Assembly: GCF_004569505.1 (NCBI RefSeq)
Contig: NZ_SPPK01000002.1
Location: forward strand, 868,001 to 932,000
Reading direction: 5' to 3'
From: Dysgonomonas mossii
GTDB lineage: Bacteria > Bacteroidota > Bacteroidia > Bacteroidales > Dysgonomonadaceae
DNA: 64,000 nucleotides
Shown here: positions 35,585-44,572 of the stretch, in pieces
Position numbering within the stretch: position 1 is the stretch's first letter
Layout: the number at the start of each line of letters is the position of its first letter
Translations under genes and position numbers: made by a program
Notes under the pieces: model-generated
The model's input: only the letters and a program-made list of their open reading frames with translations
What the model was told of the DNA's origin: nothing
Database searches by the model: none

Positions 35585-36790
35585 ATGAGTGCGACAATTG
35601 ATGTGATTTGTTATAAATCTAAAGTGTTGAAAAACAATGAGAATCCTTTAATGCTAAGAGTAACGAAAGACCGAAAAAGACGATATTTAAGCCTTGGAAT
35701 TTCAATAAATCCAGAGTATTGGGATTTTACCAAAAACAAGCCAAAACGTAACTGTCCTAATAAAGAGCAAATATCAACCCTTATTTCAGATAAAACGAAA
35801 GAATACAGAGAACAGATAATTGATTATAAGTCTACAAATAAGGAGTTTACCGCTAAATCATTAATTGATAAAGTACATAATCCTATAATCAAGAAAACAG
35901 TAAAAGAAGCATTTGAAGACCAGATAGAGCGGTTATTCAAAGAAAAACGGCGTGGATATGCCTTATCTCATTTACAAGTCTTAAATTCATTATTAGAGTA
36001 TAATACGCATCTTGATATTTACTTTTCGGATATGGATGTTTCTTGGCTAAAGAAGTATGAAACTTGGTTACGAAGCAACAATATATCAACAAACACGATA
36101 GGCATCCGATTTAGGACTTTGAGAGCCGTTTACAATGCAGCGATTAAAGAGAACATTGCCAAAGCGGAACACTATCCATTTAAGGAATATAATGTTTCTA
36201 AACTAAAGCAGGAAACTGTAAAGCGTTCTATTTCAAAAGGTAATGTTATTTCTGTTATAAATTACCCTTATGATGGTAATAACATATATGAAATGCTTGC
36301 TATTGAATTATTTACATTCTCTTATTTAATGGCAGGGATAAACTTTGTTGATATGGCTTATTTAACCAGAGATAATATAATTGAGGATAGATTAATATAC
36401 TTCCGAAGAAAGACAAATAAGTTGATAAAAACGCCATTACAGTATAAAGCAATGGAGATCATCAATAAATATTCTAATTTCGAGAATCCTTATCTATTCC
36501 CGATTTTAAACAGTTTCCATAAAACAGAGCAACAAAAAGTAAATCGAGTTCATAAGGTAATTACTAAAGTAAATAAACGGTTAAAAGACATTGGTAAAGA
36601 ATTGAATATCCCAATTGACTTAACAACATATGTGGCTCGCCATTCGTTTGCAACTGTTTTAAAACGTTCTGGTGTAAATACTTCTATTATATCTGAATCA
36701 TTAGGTCATAGTTCGGAAAAAATAACGCAAATCTACTTAGATAGCTTTGAAAATAGTCAGATTGATGAAGCAATGAAAAACTTGTTGTAA
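35585..36790 (+). CDS. int: Tyrosine site-specific recombinase (element integrase)
   Basis: 401 residues. It has an N-terminal arm-binding region (1-90), a core-binding SAM-like domain (about 105-205) and a catalytic domain. Catalytic residues visible: Arg352-His353 in VARHSF, His375 in LGHSS and the nucleophile Tyr384 in IYLDSF. At the usual first-arginine position the sequence reads LMAGINFVDMAYL, so that arginine is missing; the Bacteroides integrase IntDOT also lacks it. The ATG sits at the inner edge of the left TGTGTAAACC pair, so integrase binding there could repress its own gene. A strong terminator follows at 36799-36829. Confidence 0.93.
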   Translation: MSATIDVICYKSKVLKNNENPLMLRVTKDRKRRYLSLGISINPEYWDFTKNKPKRNCPNKEQISTLISDKTKEYREQIIDYKSTNKEFTAKSLIDKVHNPIIKKTVKEAFEDQIERLFKEKRRGYALSHLQVLNSLLEYNTHLDIYFSDMDVSWLKKYETWLRSNNISTNTIGIRFRTLRAVYNAAIKENIAKAEHYPFKEYNVSKLKQETVKRSISKGNVISVINYPYDGNNIYEMLAIELFTFSYLMAGINFVDMAYLTRDNIIEDRLIYFRRKTNKLIKTPLQYKAMEIINKYSNFENPYLFPILNSFHKTEQQKVNRVHKVITKVNKRLKDIGKELNIPIDLTTYVARHSFATVLKRSGVNTSIISESLGHSSEKITQIYLDSFENSQIDEAMKNLL

Positions 36791-36798
36791 TTGTTAAA

Positions 36799-36829
36799 AA
36801 ATACCTCTTTGTATTTATAAGAGGTATTT
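36799..36829 (+). terminator. Terminator of the integrase gene
   Basis: Perfect 11-bp inverted repeat AAATACCTCTT / AAGAGGTATTT with a 9-base loop, followed by a T-run, 9 bases past the integrase stop. Confidence 0.85.
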
Positions 36830-36873
36830 CGTTTTTTACTAAATTGCACTCGTTAAATAAGCTTGTTTACATC

Positions 36874-37437
36874 ATGGGGTTGGAAATTACAGATAAGGAT
36901 GTTTTTTTAGCATTTTTAGAAAGCGGAAAGATTATTAGAAAAAAAACGCTTGAAGAAATTAATCGAGTTTTATATGTTAAGTATCGTATTTTTAAAAAGT
37001 ATAGTCATACTTATAAAAGTAATTCTGGAAATGAAACTAATTGGTATTGTTATACCATTATAGATGAGAATGGGCTTCCTACAATTCTCAAAATAGGAAA
37101 TTTTGAAATCACTCATATTGATAACGATAGAGGTTGTACAAATTTTTTTGGAAGAAATGTGGAAATACGTGATTCATTAAGAAATAAATCATATTCATAT
37201 GAATCACTTCAGAATAATGATTTGTTTTTAATAGAAGAATTAGTTCCATTATTAGAAAAACTAAATAGACTTGGCTGTTGGGAGACTTATGAATTATCCC
37301 TTAATCTAGAGGAGATCAATGCTTCTTATAAAAACTTAGAAGATCGTTACAATAAGCTATACGAAGAATATGAAGAGTTGAAACAAACTCATAAGAAATT
37401 AAAGAGCGAGATAAATAAAATATTAAAAAAAAACTGA
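36874..37437 (+). CDS. Element protein of unknown function with C-terminal coiled coil
   Basis: 187 residues from the ATG at 36874; an in-frame TTG at 36844 is less likely. The N-terminal half is mixed alpha/beta (GLEITDKDVFLAFLESGKII). Residues about 145-187 form a highly charged coiled coil (LEDRYNKLYEEYEELKQTHK). It ends 4 bases before the next gene, so the two are cotranscribed. I do not recognise the family; a DNA-binding or accessory replication role is only a guess from position. Confidence 0.7.
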   Translation: MGLEITDKDVFLAFLESGKIIRKKTLEEINRVLYVKYRIFKKYSHTYKSNSGNETNWYCYTIIDENGLPTILKIGNFEITHIDNDRGCTNFFGRNVEIRDSLRNKSYSYESLQNNDLFLIEELVPLLEKLNRLGCWETYELSLNLEEINASYKNLEDRYNKLYEEYEELKQTHKKLKSEINKILKKN

Positions 37438-37441
37438 CTAT

Positions 37442-38098
37442 ATGGCATACTGGACAAAAGATCAACTTTCAAAAATTGCAAAATTAAAAGAATACGAATT
37501 TGTCGAATCTGAGAAAGAAGGAGATAAATACAAAGAGGTTAAAAAATACGGAATTGCGAAGGAAACCCCATTTTTAAAAGACGTAATCAATGAAGGTTAT
37601 TTTCACGTAAATAATAAAATAGCTAACCTACAAAGGGGATATTATTATTTCATTGATATAAAGCCTAAGACAAGTGAATTTAAGTCACAGAATAAAACAG
37701 TCAATATCGCTTATGCTCTATATAAAGAAAACAAAGCAGACACATATGGAAATACAGTTTTTCAAATAAATGTAAATAGTCTAATAGATGGAACTTCCAA
37801 CCCTTTATTTGACAATGAATCATTTAAAAACATCTCTGATCTAATAGGTAAACTAATACATATTACCCAAATCAAGGAAGGCGGAAAAGATACAAATTCT
37901 CGTCATACAACATTTACAGGAATAAGTATACCTACTACTCCCGAAGAACTCGCAGAGTATAATATACCTCTAACAGAAGAAGATATCGCAAACGACTATC
38001 TTTTAGCAGAATGGGAATTTGAACAGAATCAACAGACTGATTATCAATCTCAATATGAAGGTTTCGAATATTGGGATGAGTCAATGTATATGGATTGA
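37442..38098 (+). CDS. Element protein of unknown function, possibly ssDNA-binding
   Basis: 218 residues. The middle (about 60-165) is rich in beta strands, with YYYFIDIKPKTSEFKSQ and LIGKLIHITQIKEGGKD. After residue 170 the chain becomes acidic and low in complexity, ending in EGFEYWDESMYMD. A beta-rich core plus acidic tail, directly before a helicase-like gene, is the layout of phage and plasmid single-strand-binding proteins. No OB-fold signature is decisive. It is cotranscribed with the gene before it; 78 bases separate it from the helicase-like gene, and that gap contains inverted repeat 1. Confidence 0.65.
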   Translation: MAYWTKDQLSKIAKLKEYEFVESEKEGDKYKEVKKYGIAKETPFLKDVINEGYFHVNNKIANLQRGYYYFIDIKPKTSEFKSQNKTVNIAYALYKENKADTYGNTVFQINVNSLIDGTSNPLFDNESFKNISDLIGKLIHITQIKEGGKDTNSRHTTFTGISIPTTPEELAEYNIPLTEEDIANDYLLAEWEFEQNQQTDYQSQYEGFEYWDESMYMD

Positions 38099-38119
38099 TA
38101 TTTTTATATAACAATAACT

Positions 38120-38169
38120 AAAGGACAATTTATATTTTTGTGTATGATATAAAATATATCTTGTCCTTT
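38120..38169 (+). repeat. 50-nt inverted repeat, copy 1
   Basis: Arms AAAGGACAA (38120-38128) and TTGTCCTTT (38161-38169), 32 bases apart, ending 7 bases before the ATG of the helicase-like gene. The loop contains TATTTTTG, a possible promoter box. The same arms and spacing recur at 42022-42071 and 44377-44426. Confidence 0.75.
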
Positions 38170-38176
38170 TTCTATT

Positions 38177-39967
38177 ATGGCTAAAAAAGAAACAATATAT
38201 ATAAACAAAGGAGAATATTTAAAAGGCTCTATCCCTGCAAATGCAGTTATTTATAAAAAGATAACAGGAATAGGTGCAACCACACTTGAAATAGAATCAA
38301 ACCGTAATTCAATCATAATAGAACCAAATACACCTGTTATAGAAGGCAAAATTGGAAAACATAATACTTTATTCGGAGTATTTGAGGGCATACAGACAAA
38401 CCATATAATTGACTATCTACAAAATAATACAATTACTTATAAAAAGATAATGACTACCCCTGAATCATTCGGAAAGGTCAAAAGGGCATTTTCATTGTTA
38501 AATATAGATATGTACAATGATTATTTCTTATTGTATGATGAAGCACACAAACTTACATCTGAATTAGATTTCAGAGAAACAATAACCCTACCCATACAGG
38601 ACTTTTGGAAATTTAAAAACCGTTCCTTAATATCCGCTACACTTACCAATTTCAATTCATACCCTATATTCAAAAAGTATAATTTTAAAGAAGTAATAGT
38701 AGAACCTAAATACTATCACGCTTTAAAAGTAAATCTCTATTCAACCAACAATATATTGCAGGATATTCACCATTTTATTAATAATATATCAGATAAAGAA
38801 GATAGCCGAATATGTTTCTTTATCAATTCGATAGATATAATAATTGCTATTGTCAACGCATTGAATATTAAAGAACAATCAAATATATATTGTTCTAATC
38901 AGAGTATTGAGAAACTAACTAGAAAAGGATTTTCAAATATTTTTACTAAAATATCAGACCTCAATAAATACAATTTCTATACAAGCCGTTTTTATTCAGC
39001 CGTTGATATTATAACAGATTATAAACCTCATGTTATTGTTATATCCGATGCTATAAAAGCACCTCAAACAATGATTGAGCCTTTATTAGAATCCCGACAA
39101 ATTGCTGGAAGATTCAGAAATGGTATAACATCATTTACCCATATTGCAGGATTGGATAAAACCATACAGGCTAAAAAATATAAAGAATTGCAAGAATATT
39201 TGGAAGAACAACGCAAAGCTTATATTCAGCTAAAGACGATCTATAATTCAGCCACAGAGAATGGAGTTAAACAAGTAATGAAAGAAGCCTTAGAACGTAT
39301 TGAAATAAGTAAATATTTAGAAGAAGATAATTCTTTCAATTATTTTATGACTGAAAACCTTTTAGATGCAGAAGCCACAAAATCAAGATATAAAACATGG
39401 CAGGACTTTATTTTGTCTTACTCTTTTGATGAAGAATTTTTTGAAATTGAAAATCAGTATAATAATTCCTATGATTGGGAAACCGACAAACTAAAGATAT
39501 CCTCTAAAAATGACAGGCTATTGCGTAAAGAGATAGTTGATATATTTTTCAGTCTGGAATTGGATAAAAGAATAGAAACCGAAGAACAAAAAGCAATATT
39601 TGAAGAATTGAAGCGCAAAGACGAATTTATAGTTGAAATATGTCAAAACTTTGATAAGGAATTTATTATTGATAAAGAGTATAAGAAACAATCTCTAACA
39701 CTTGCATTAATAAAGAAAAAGACCGATGAAAAAAGGCTTAGTTTTCCTGTAATAGAAGCTGTATTACAATCTTTTAAAATTGGTATTGCCTATACTGAAA
39801 AAGAAATAACAGATACCCTTAATAAAATCTATACTATTTTAGAAATCAATAAAAAGATAAGAGCAACCGATATAAAAGACTACTTTGAAACTACACCCCG
39901 AAGAACCATAAAACGCAAAAATCAATTTGAAAAAGGTTATAAGCTACTTAAAGCAAAATATATATAG
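38177..39967 (+). CDS. SF2 helicase-like protein with unusual P-loop (paralogue 1)
   Basis: 596 residues. Helicase-like order of motifs: a Walker-A-like KKITGIGATTLEIESNRNSI at 27-46, a DEAH box LLYDEAHKL at about 118-126, motif III-like LISATL, and motif VI QIAGRFR at 308-314. The normal lysine of GxGK[ST] is absent: the sequence is GIGATT, with lysines three and four residues upstream of the first glycine. The last 60 residues (from YTEKEITDTLNKIY) match the end of the protein at 42364-44214. A role in replication of the element is likely from the motifs and the upstream SSB-like gene, but this is inference. Not a family I can name. Confidence 0.75.
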   Translation: MAKKETIYINKGEYLKGSIPANAVIYKKITGIGATTLEIESNRNSIIIEPNTPVIEGKIGKHNTLFGVFEGIQTNHIIDYLQNNTITYKKIMTTPESFGKVKRAFSLLNIDMYNDYFLLYDEAHKLTSELDFRETITLPIQDFWKFKNRSLISATLTNFNSYPIFKKYNFKEVIVEPKYYHALKVNLYSTNNILQDIHHFINNISDKEDSRICFFINSIDIIIAIVNALNIKEQSNIYCSNQSIEKLTRKGFSNIFTKISDLNKYNFYTSRFYSAVDIITDYKPHVIVISDAIKAPQTMIEPLLESRQIAGRFRNGITSFTHIAGLDKTIQAKKYKELQEYLEEQRKAYIQLKTIYNSATENGVKQVMKEALERIEISKYLEEDNSFNYFMTENLLDAEATKSRYKTWQDFILSYSFDEEFFEIENQYNNSYDWETDKLKISSKNDRLLRKEIVDIFFSLELDKRIETEEQKAIFEELKRKDEFIVEICQNFDKEFIIDKEYKKQSLTLALIKKKTDEKRLSFPVIEAVLQSFKIGIAYTEKEITDTLNKIYTILEINKKIRATDIKDYFETTPRRTIKRKNQFEKGYKLLKAKYI

Positions 39968-39977
39968 ATGGTATAAC

Positions 39978-41900
39978 TTATAGAACAATCACATAAGGTA
40001 AACTTTTCATATATAAATCAAATCGTATATTGCCTATATTCAATATGATCAAATTGTTAATACAACGTGTGAATCCAGTATATGTAAGCTCATAATTTGT
40101 TTCAAAATCTTCTGTGATTATAAAAAACAAAGAATCAATCTCCCATCCTTTAAAGCTATGAACTGTTGATAATTTAGTTAATCCTGAGTTCATCCAGAAA
40201 TGAATTTTCTTATTCTTTCTTATTCTTTCAAAATATTTCTTATTATTATTTGATTTTTTTATTCTTTCATCATATTGTTCTTTGGTTTCGGACATTATAT
40301 ATGTTTTCTCTTTAGTATTATCCCTAAATAAGAAATCTAATTCTCGAATTAAATCTATAGAAGAAGAGAGAATGCAAATATCATTCGGATGGATTCGGTT
40401 CGTTTTAGAAAATTGTATAATTGTTTTTATGATATCATCAAAATATCGTCCTTCTAAATATTTATAGTAAATATTGTCATTTATTCGTCTTTGAATATTC
40501 TCAGTATTATCAAATATATCAACATCATGTTTTTCTTTCATGAAAGTATTCTGAAAGTTCGAGGCATAAGCTGTTAATATTGGTGTTAATCGAAAAGACT
40601 GATTTAATTCATTCCATCGCCCTGGGCTATCTGGTATTTGAATACTTTTCTTATTAGAAGAATCAAGAGAAACTCTATTATAAATGTCTTGTTTACTATC
40701 TCCAAATACAACAAATTCTCCATCTTGAGCCAAAAAATATTTTTTAACAATTCTCAACCACTCTGTTTGAAAATCTTGTACTTCATCTATTAAAATAGTC
40801 GAATATTTATTAATTCTTTCTATATGTTTTTCAAATAGTTTTATATTTCCATAATAATTTTGATTGAAGAATTGCTCTTTAAATATTGATGACATACAAT
40901 CAAAATCCTTCGGTATCATAAATTCTATACCAAGATTATTCATTATAGAATTTATAAAATCATGATAATTTAAAATGTGAAAACTTTCCCAATGAAAATT
41001 CTCTCGGACATCGCTTAATTTCTCGTGGATGTAATTTCTGAGAGAAATATTATATGTTAGGATCAAAATCGTTTCATTTTTTCTAATGTGAGCGTTTATA
41101 GCTCTTTTTGCTAAAACTAAAGTTTTTCCAGAGCCCGCTATTCCTCTTATTTTTTGTTCCCCATCTTTACTTATAATTAATTCTTTTTGTTTAGTCGTAT
41201 ATCTTATATCCTTGCCATCTTCAATCGAATGAAATGAAGGTTTAAGATATCTCTTAAAACTTCTATATAATTCTAAATCAAAATATCGTGATTTTCTACT
41301 TATCCATGTTTTATTAAGTAAGCTATTAAAGAAACTATCTTTGAGATCATCTTTGCCTATTATACTTACATTTTTATCTATAAAATCTTTATACTTTTGA
41401 AGTTCGATTTGACATTCTGTATCATTTATATTTAAGCCTCTTTGTCTTTCATGAAATGGAGCAAAAATAAAGTTATAAATATCATTGTGATTTTCATTAT
41501 AAAAGAAAACAGCACAATTAACAATAAGCCAATATTTGTAATCTTTTAATTTTAAGTCAAGTAAACTCTGAATATGTAGGTCATATAGGTTTTCTTTATA
41601 TTTTAGAACTTGAGAAATCGGAGATTTTATATAGGCATTATTATATGAAACATGCCATTTGTCTTTATATTTAATGTGGTAACTATTCAAATCCCAATCT
41701 TTAACCTCTATTATCAAAATACCCCCTCCTTTTCTCATAACTATAATATCAGGACAATCACCATTTAAAAAGGGTTGAAAGAATATCTCATATTCATCAT
41801 TTAAAATATCCAATAAAAAATCAATTATTCTTTTTTCACCTTCTGTTGGAGGTACTTTTAAAGTCATAATAATATCATATTGGGGATACAGAATTGCCAT
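39978..41900 (-). CDS. NERD-domain UvrD/Rep-type helicase
   Basis: 640 residues. The N-terminal NERD nuclease-like domain (about 14-125) shows EGEKRIIDFLL, GDCPDIIVMRKGGGILIIE and EVKDW. An SF1 helicase follows: Walker A GIAGSGKT at about 253-260, Walker B LIDEVQDF at about 370, motif III VFGDSKQDIYNR, motif IV LNQSFRLTPI and a late STVHSFKGWEIDSLFF. It is the only element gene on the minus strand and converges with helicase paralogue 1, 10 bases apart. NERD-helicases occur in accessory regions, and nuclease-helicase fusions such as Nhi act in phage defence. Either repair or defence is possible here. Confidence 0.85.
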   Translation of the reverse strand: MAILYPQYDIIMTLKVPPTEGEKRIIDFLLDILNDEYEIFFQPFLNGDCPDIIVMRKGGGILIIEVKDWDLNSYHIKYKDKWHVSYNNAYIKSPISQVLKYKENLYDLHIQSLLDLKLKDYKYWLIVNCAVFFYNENHNDIYNFIFAPFHERQRGLNINDTECQIELQKYKDFIDKNVSIIGKDDLKDSFFNSLLNKTWISRKSRYFDLELYRSFKRYLKPSFHSIEDGKDIRYTTKQKELIISKDGEQKIRGIAGSGKTLVLAKRAINAHIRKNETILILTYNISLRNYIHEKLSDVRENFHWESFHILNYHDFINSIMNNLGIEFMIPKDFDCMSSIFKEQFFNQNYYGNIKLFEKHIERINKYSTILIDEVQDFQTEWLRIVKKYFLAQDGEFVVFGDSKQDIYNRVSLDSSNKKSIQIPDSPGRWNELNQSFRLTPILTAYASNFQNTFMKEKHDVDIFDNTENIQRRINDNIYYKYLEGRYFDDIIKTIIQFSKTNRIHPNDICILSSSIDLIRELDFLFRDNTKEKTYIMSETKEQYDERIKKSNNNKKYFERIRKNKKIHFWMNSGLTKLSTVHSFKGWEIDSLFFIITEDFETNYELTYTGFTRCINNLIILNIGNIRFDLYMKSLPYVIVL

Positions 41901-42021
41901 AGTATTATATTTAAGTACTGCAAGTTATGAAAAATAATGTTATCATAATCTTATACTTTTATAATTATTTTCTTTTTGTATAAAGAAATTAGACATGATA
42001 TTATTCTGTCGGATTTGTTTA

Positions 42022-42071
42022 AGAGGACAATATATTATTCTTTTTAAATATAAAAATATAAATTGTCCCTA
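42022..42071 (+). repeat. 50-nt inverted repeat, copy 2
   Basis: Core arms GGACAA (42025-42030) and TTGTCC (42063-42068), again 32 bases apart. The outer bases are less well paired than in copies 1 and 3. Confidence 0.65.
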
Positions 42072-42239
42072 TTTTTCAAGATACCCCTATTTCACTATGT
42101 TTGCAGTGCGAAATTCAGTAAATTTGTATATCAAATAAGGGAAAAATCTACATATCCCAAAGTATTTATGATCTTATCTTATCTACTTTTGCATTAATAA
42201 TTTTCCTTAAAATCAGATTTTTAGACACAGCATATTGAT

Positions 42240-42269
42240 AATAGACAGGCTATAAAAAGTCTGTCTATT
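42240..42269 (+). terminator. Hairpin upstream of helicase paralogue 2
   Basis: 9-bp inverted repeat AATAGACAG / CTGTCTATT with a 12-base loop, followed by ATTTT. It lies about 95 bases before the gene, so it is either an attenuator-like leader hairpin or a weak terminator. Confidence 0.4.
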
Positions 42270-42363
42270 ATTTTGCCTTTGTCTTCCTATTTTTCAGATG
42301 CTCTCAATGTGATATTGAGAAACACAGCCAGATTAAATTCTTTAATCTATTTATTTAATTAAT

Positions 42364-44214
42364 ATGCAAAGTCAAAAATCAAATGAAGAACCAATCACAC
42401 TAAAACTAACAGATTACATAGATAAGGCTTTTAAAGTATTACCAGAAAATGCATTCATACACAAAGGGCGTTGTGGCATTGGTGGCACACATCTAGAGTT
42501 AAAGACTGACAGAAATTCTATTCTTATTGTGCCTATTAAAAGTATTATTACAGATAAAATCAACTCAACAGATGAATACGGAGAATTAGAATATCCAGAC
42601 TTATTTTTTGTAAAAGGTGGAGTCAAAACGAAGGATATAGAAGAATATTTACTAAAAGGTATACCATTCAAAAAAATCATTGTTACTCCTGACAGCTTAC
42701 ATAAGATAATAGAAGCAGCCGAAAACGTAGAAATAATAAATAAATTATACTCTGATTTTTACCTAATTCTTGACGAAGCACATTCTGTTATAACTGAATA
42801 TTTTAGAGAAAGCATGATTGATGCTTTTGAACTTCTATTCAATTTTAAAAACAAAATTATTATATCAGCTACCCCTTATTACTTTTCAGACCCCCGAATG
42901 GAAGAATTCAACTATTACAGGATCAAGTTTGATGAACCTATAGACAATATTACAATTATAAATACAAGAAGCATAAGAGCATGTGTAAATGCGTTTCTAA
43001 CAGGAGAAATGAATACAAAAGGAAATCTGCATATATTTTATAATTCAGTAACCGAAATTGCAGAAGCTATTGAACTAGCAGAACTTAAAGACTGTAATGT
43101 ACATTGTGCCGATAAAGAAGAGAATCTGGAAAAAGTATATCAATTTTTCAAACAGCAACCAATTAAAGGAGAATATAAAAAAGTGAATTTCTATACTACA
43201 AGTCATTTTGAGGGATGGAATCTGGAAGATATTAACCCTACGATCATTTTAGTAACAGATGTAAATAAACCACATACAAAGGTTGGTATCTCTAATAAAG
43301 GAGTTCAAGCAGTTGGCAGACAAAGAATCAAGGAGAACCGCCCTGAAACAAAGCCTTTTGCAATCTATCACATTACTAATCACAGAAACAGACTAACATT
43401 TAAAACATTGGAAGAATTTAAAGACGAATATTTATTTGATGCAAATTGGGATATGGAAGAATATAACCGCTATCTCGATGCTTGTAAAGCGAATAACAGA
43501 GAACCCAACAAAGACAAAACCGAATTTGTAAAAAGATACACAACATTAGATAAAGGAACAGGATATGCGAAATTATGTTATCAGAAAACAGACCAGTTTA
43601 TTAATGAATCTGCCTGTAATGAGGAATTTAATCATATTGACTACATACAGCAAGCTTGGGAAAACTCAGGATTTCAAACAGATGTATTGGAGCACAAACA
43701 AATATTAGAAAAGGCAATACAACGTAAAACCAAGAAATCTGTTCAAGAAATACTATCAGATTTTGAAATCTTAGACCCCGAAAACCGTAAAAATCAATTT
43801 ATTATTTTCGCAGACCAAGCTCTTGATAAACTAATAAATACACAGCCTACTTTATACAAAGCCTACCAGATGTTAACCAAAGAAGAAATAAATTCTACTG
43901 ATTATAAAATGGATGAAATAAAGAAACTACTAATCTTAAAAGATAATAAAGATTCTGAAATGAAAGTTTTAAAACTTTTACCTCTCACCTTTTCTGTTGG
44001 TAACCGCTATACTAAAGACTATATAAAAGCTAAATTACAAGATATATATAATAAAGCAGGCTACAAGAAAAATGCCACAGCAGAACAACTTAAAAATTCT
44101 GATTGGTATGATACCAAACCTTGCAAAGTCAAAGATAAAGAGGGAAAAGATAAAAACGGTTTTGAAATTCTACGAATGAATTTTAAACTGAGAGTATCGA
44201 CAAGACAGGATTGA
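42364..44214 (+). CDS. SF2 helicase-like protein with unusual P-loop (paralogue 2)
   Basis: 616 residues, clearly related to the protein at 38177-39967. The P-loop-like segment is KGRCGIGGTHLEL at 34-46, followed by TDRNSILI. DEAH is at 137-140 (LILDEAHSV), then IISATP, and motif VI QAVGRQR is at 315-321. NFYTTSHFEGWNL aligns with NFYTSRFYSAVDI of paralogue 1. The C-terminal module (from VGNRYTKDYIKAKLQDIY) is also shared. As in the paralogue, the P-loop lacks the usual lysine after GxG. A tandem gene pair that diverged long ago, probably working together or in alternative steps of replication. Confidence 0.75.
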   Translation: MQSQKSNEEPITLKLTDYIDKAFKVLPENAFIHKGRCGIGGTHLELKTDRNSILIVPIKSIITDKINSTDEYGELEYPDLFFVKGGVKTKDIEEYLLKGIPFKKIIVTPDSLHKIIEAAENVEIINKLYSDFYLILDEAHSVITEYFRESMIDAFELLFNFKNKIIISATPYYFSDPRMEEFNYYRIKFDEPIDNITIINTRSIRACVNAFLTGEMNTKGNLHIFYNSVTEIAEAIELAELKDCNVHCADKEENLEKVYQFFKQQPIKGEYKKVNFYTTSHFEGWNLEDINPTIILVTDVNKPHTKVGISNKGVQAVGRQRIKENRPETKPFAIYHITNHRNRLTFKTLEEFKDEYLFDANWDMEEYNRYLDACKANNREPNKDKTEFVKRYTTLDKGTGYAKLCYQKTDQFINESACNEEFNHIDYIQQAWENSGFQTDVLEHKQILEKAIQRKTKKSVQEILSDFEILDPENRKNQFIIFADQALDKLINTQPTLYKAYQMLTKEEINSTDYKMDEIKKLLILKDNKDSEMKVLKLLPLTFSVGNRYTKDYIKAKLQDIYNKAGYKKNATAEQLKNSDWYDTKPCKVKDKEGKDKNGFEILRMNFKLRVSTRQD

Positions 44215-44572
44215 TTCTTACTTAAAAATTAGGATTCTCAAATTTCTCAAAAATATTATTTATCTCTCTTATAGAGGGAATAGTCAATAAGAATAAAAAA
44301 GGAGAAGTCTATTTTTTGATATTAAGATTTATATATTCTCTGAAAATTTTGTTTACTGCAGCTGATTATTAAAGTGAAAGGACAAATTTTTATTTTACAA
44401 GTAAATATAATTTGATATTGTCCTTTAGTGATAAAGCCATTGACATTAAATTGTTAGTGGCTTTTCTGTAAATAATTTAAAATGATAAAAACTGTCATCA
44501 AATTGGAAGATGTTTAAAATTAATTATCTTTACTCAATAAATCAATACTTATATATTTTATTTAAATAACTT
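44215..44572. other. Gene-free stretch before the ATPase pair
   Basis: 358 very AT-rich bases. It contains the third 50-nt inverted repeat (44377-44426). No other structure and no clear promoter box were seen. Confidence 0.4.
44377..44426 (+). repeat. 50-nt inverted repeat, copy 3
   Basis: Arms AAAGGACAA (44377-44385) and TTGTCCTTT (44418-44426), identical to the arms of copy 1 and also 32 bases apart. It lies about 145 bases before the ATPase gene. Confidence 0.75.

Larger units (their letters stand above)
41901..42363. promoter_or_regulatory. Divergent gene-free stretch between the two helicase genes
   Basis: 463 AT-rich bases. It holds the second 50-nt inverted repeat (42022-42071) and a hairpin (42240-42269). 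Promoters for both flanking genes must lie here, but no clean TAnnTTTG box stands out. Confidence 0.4.
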
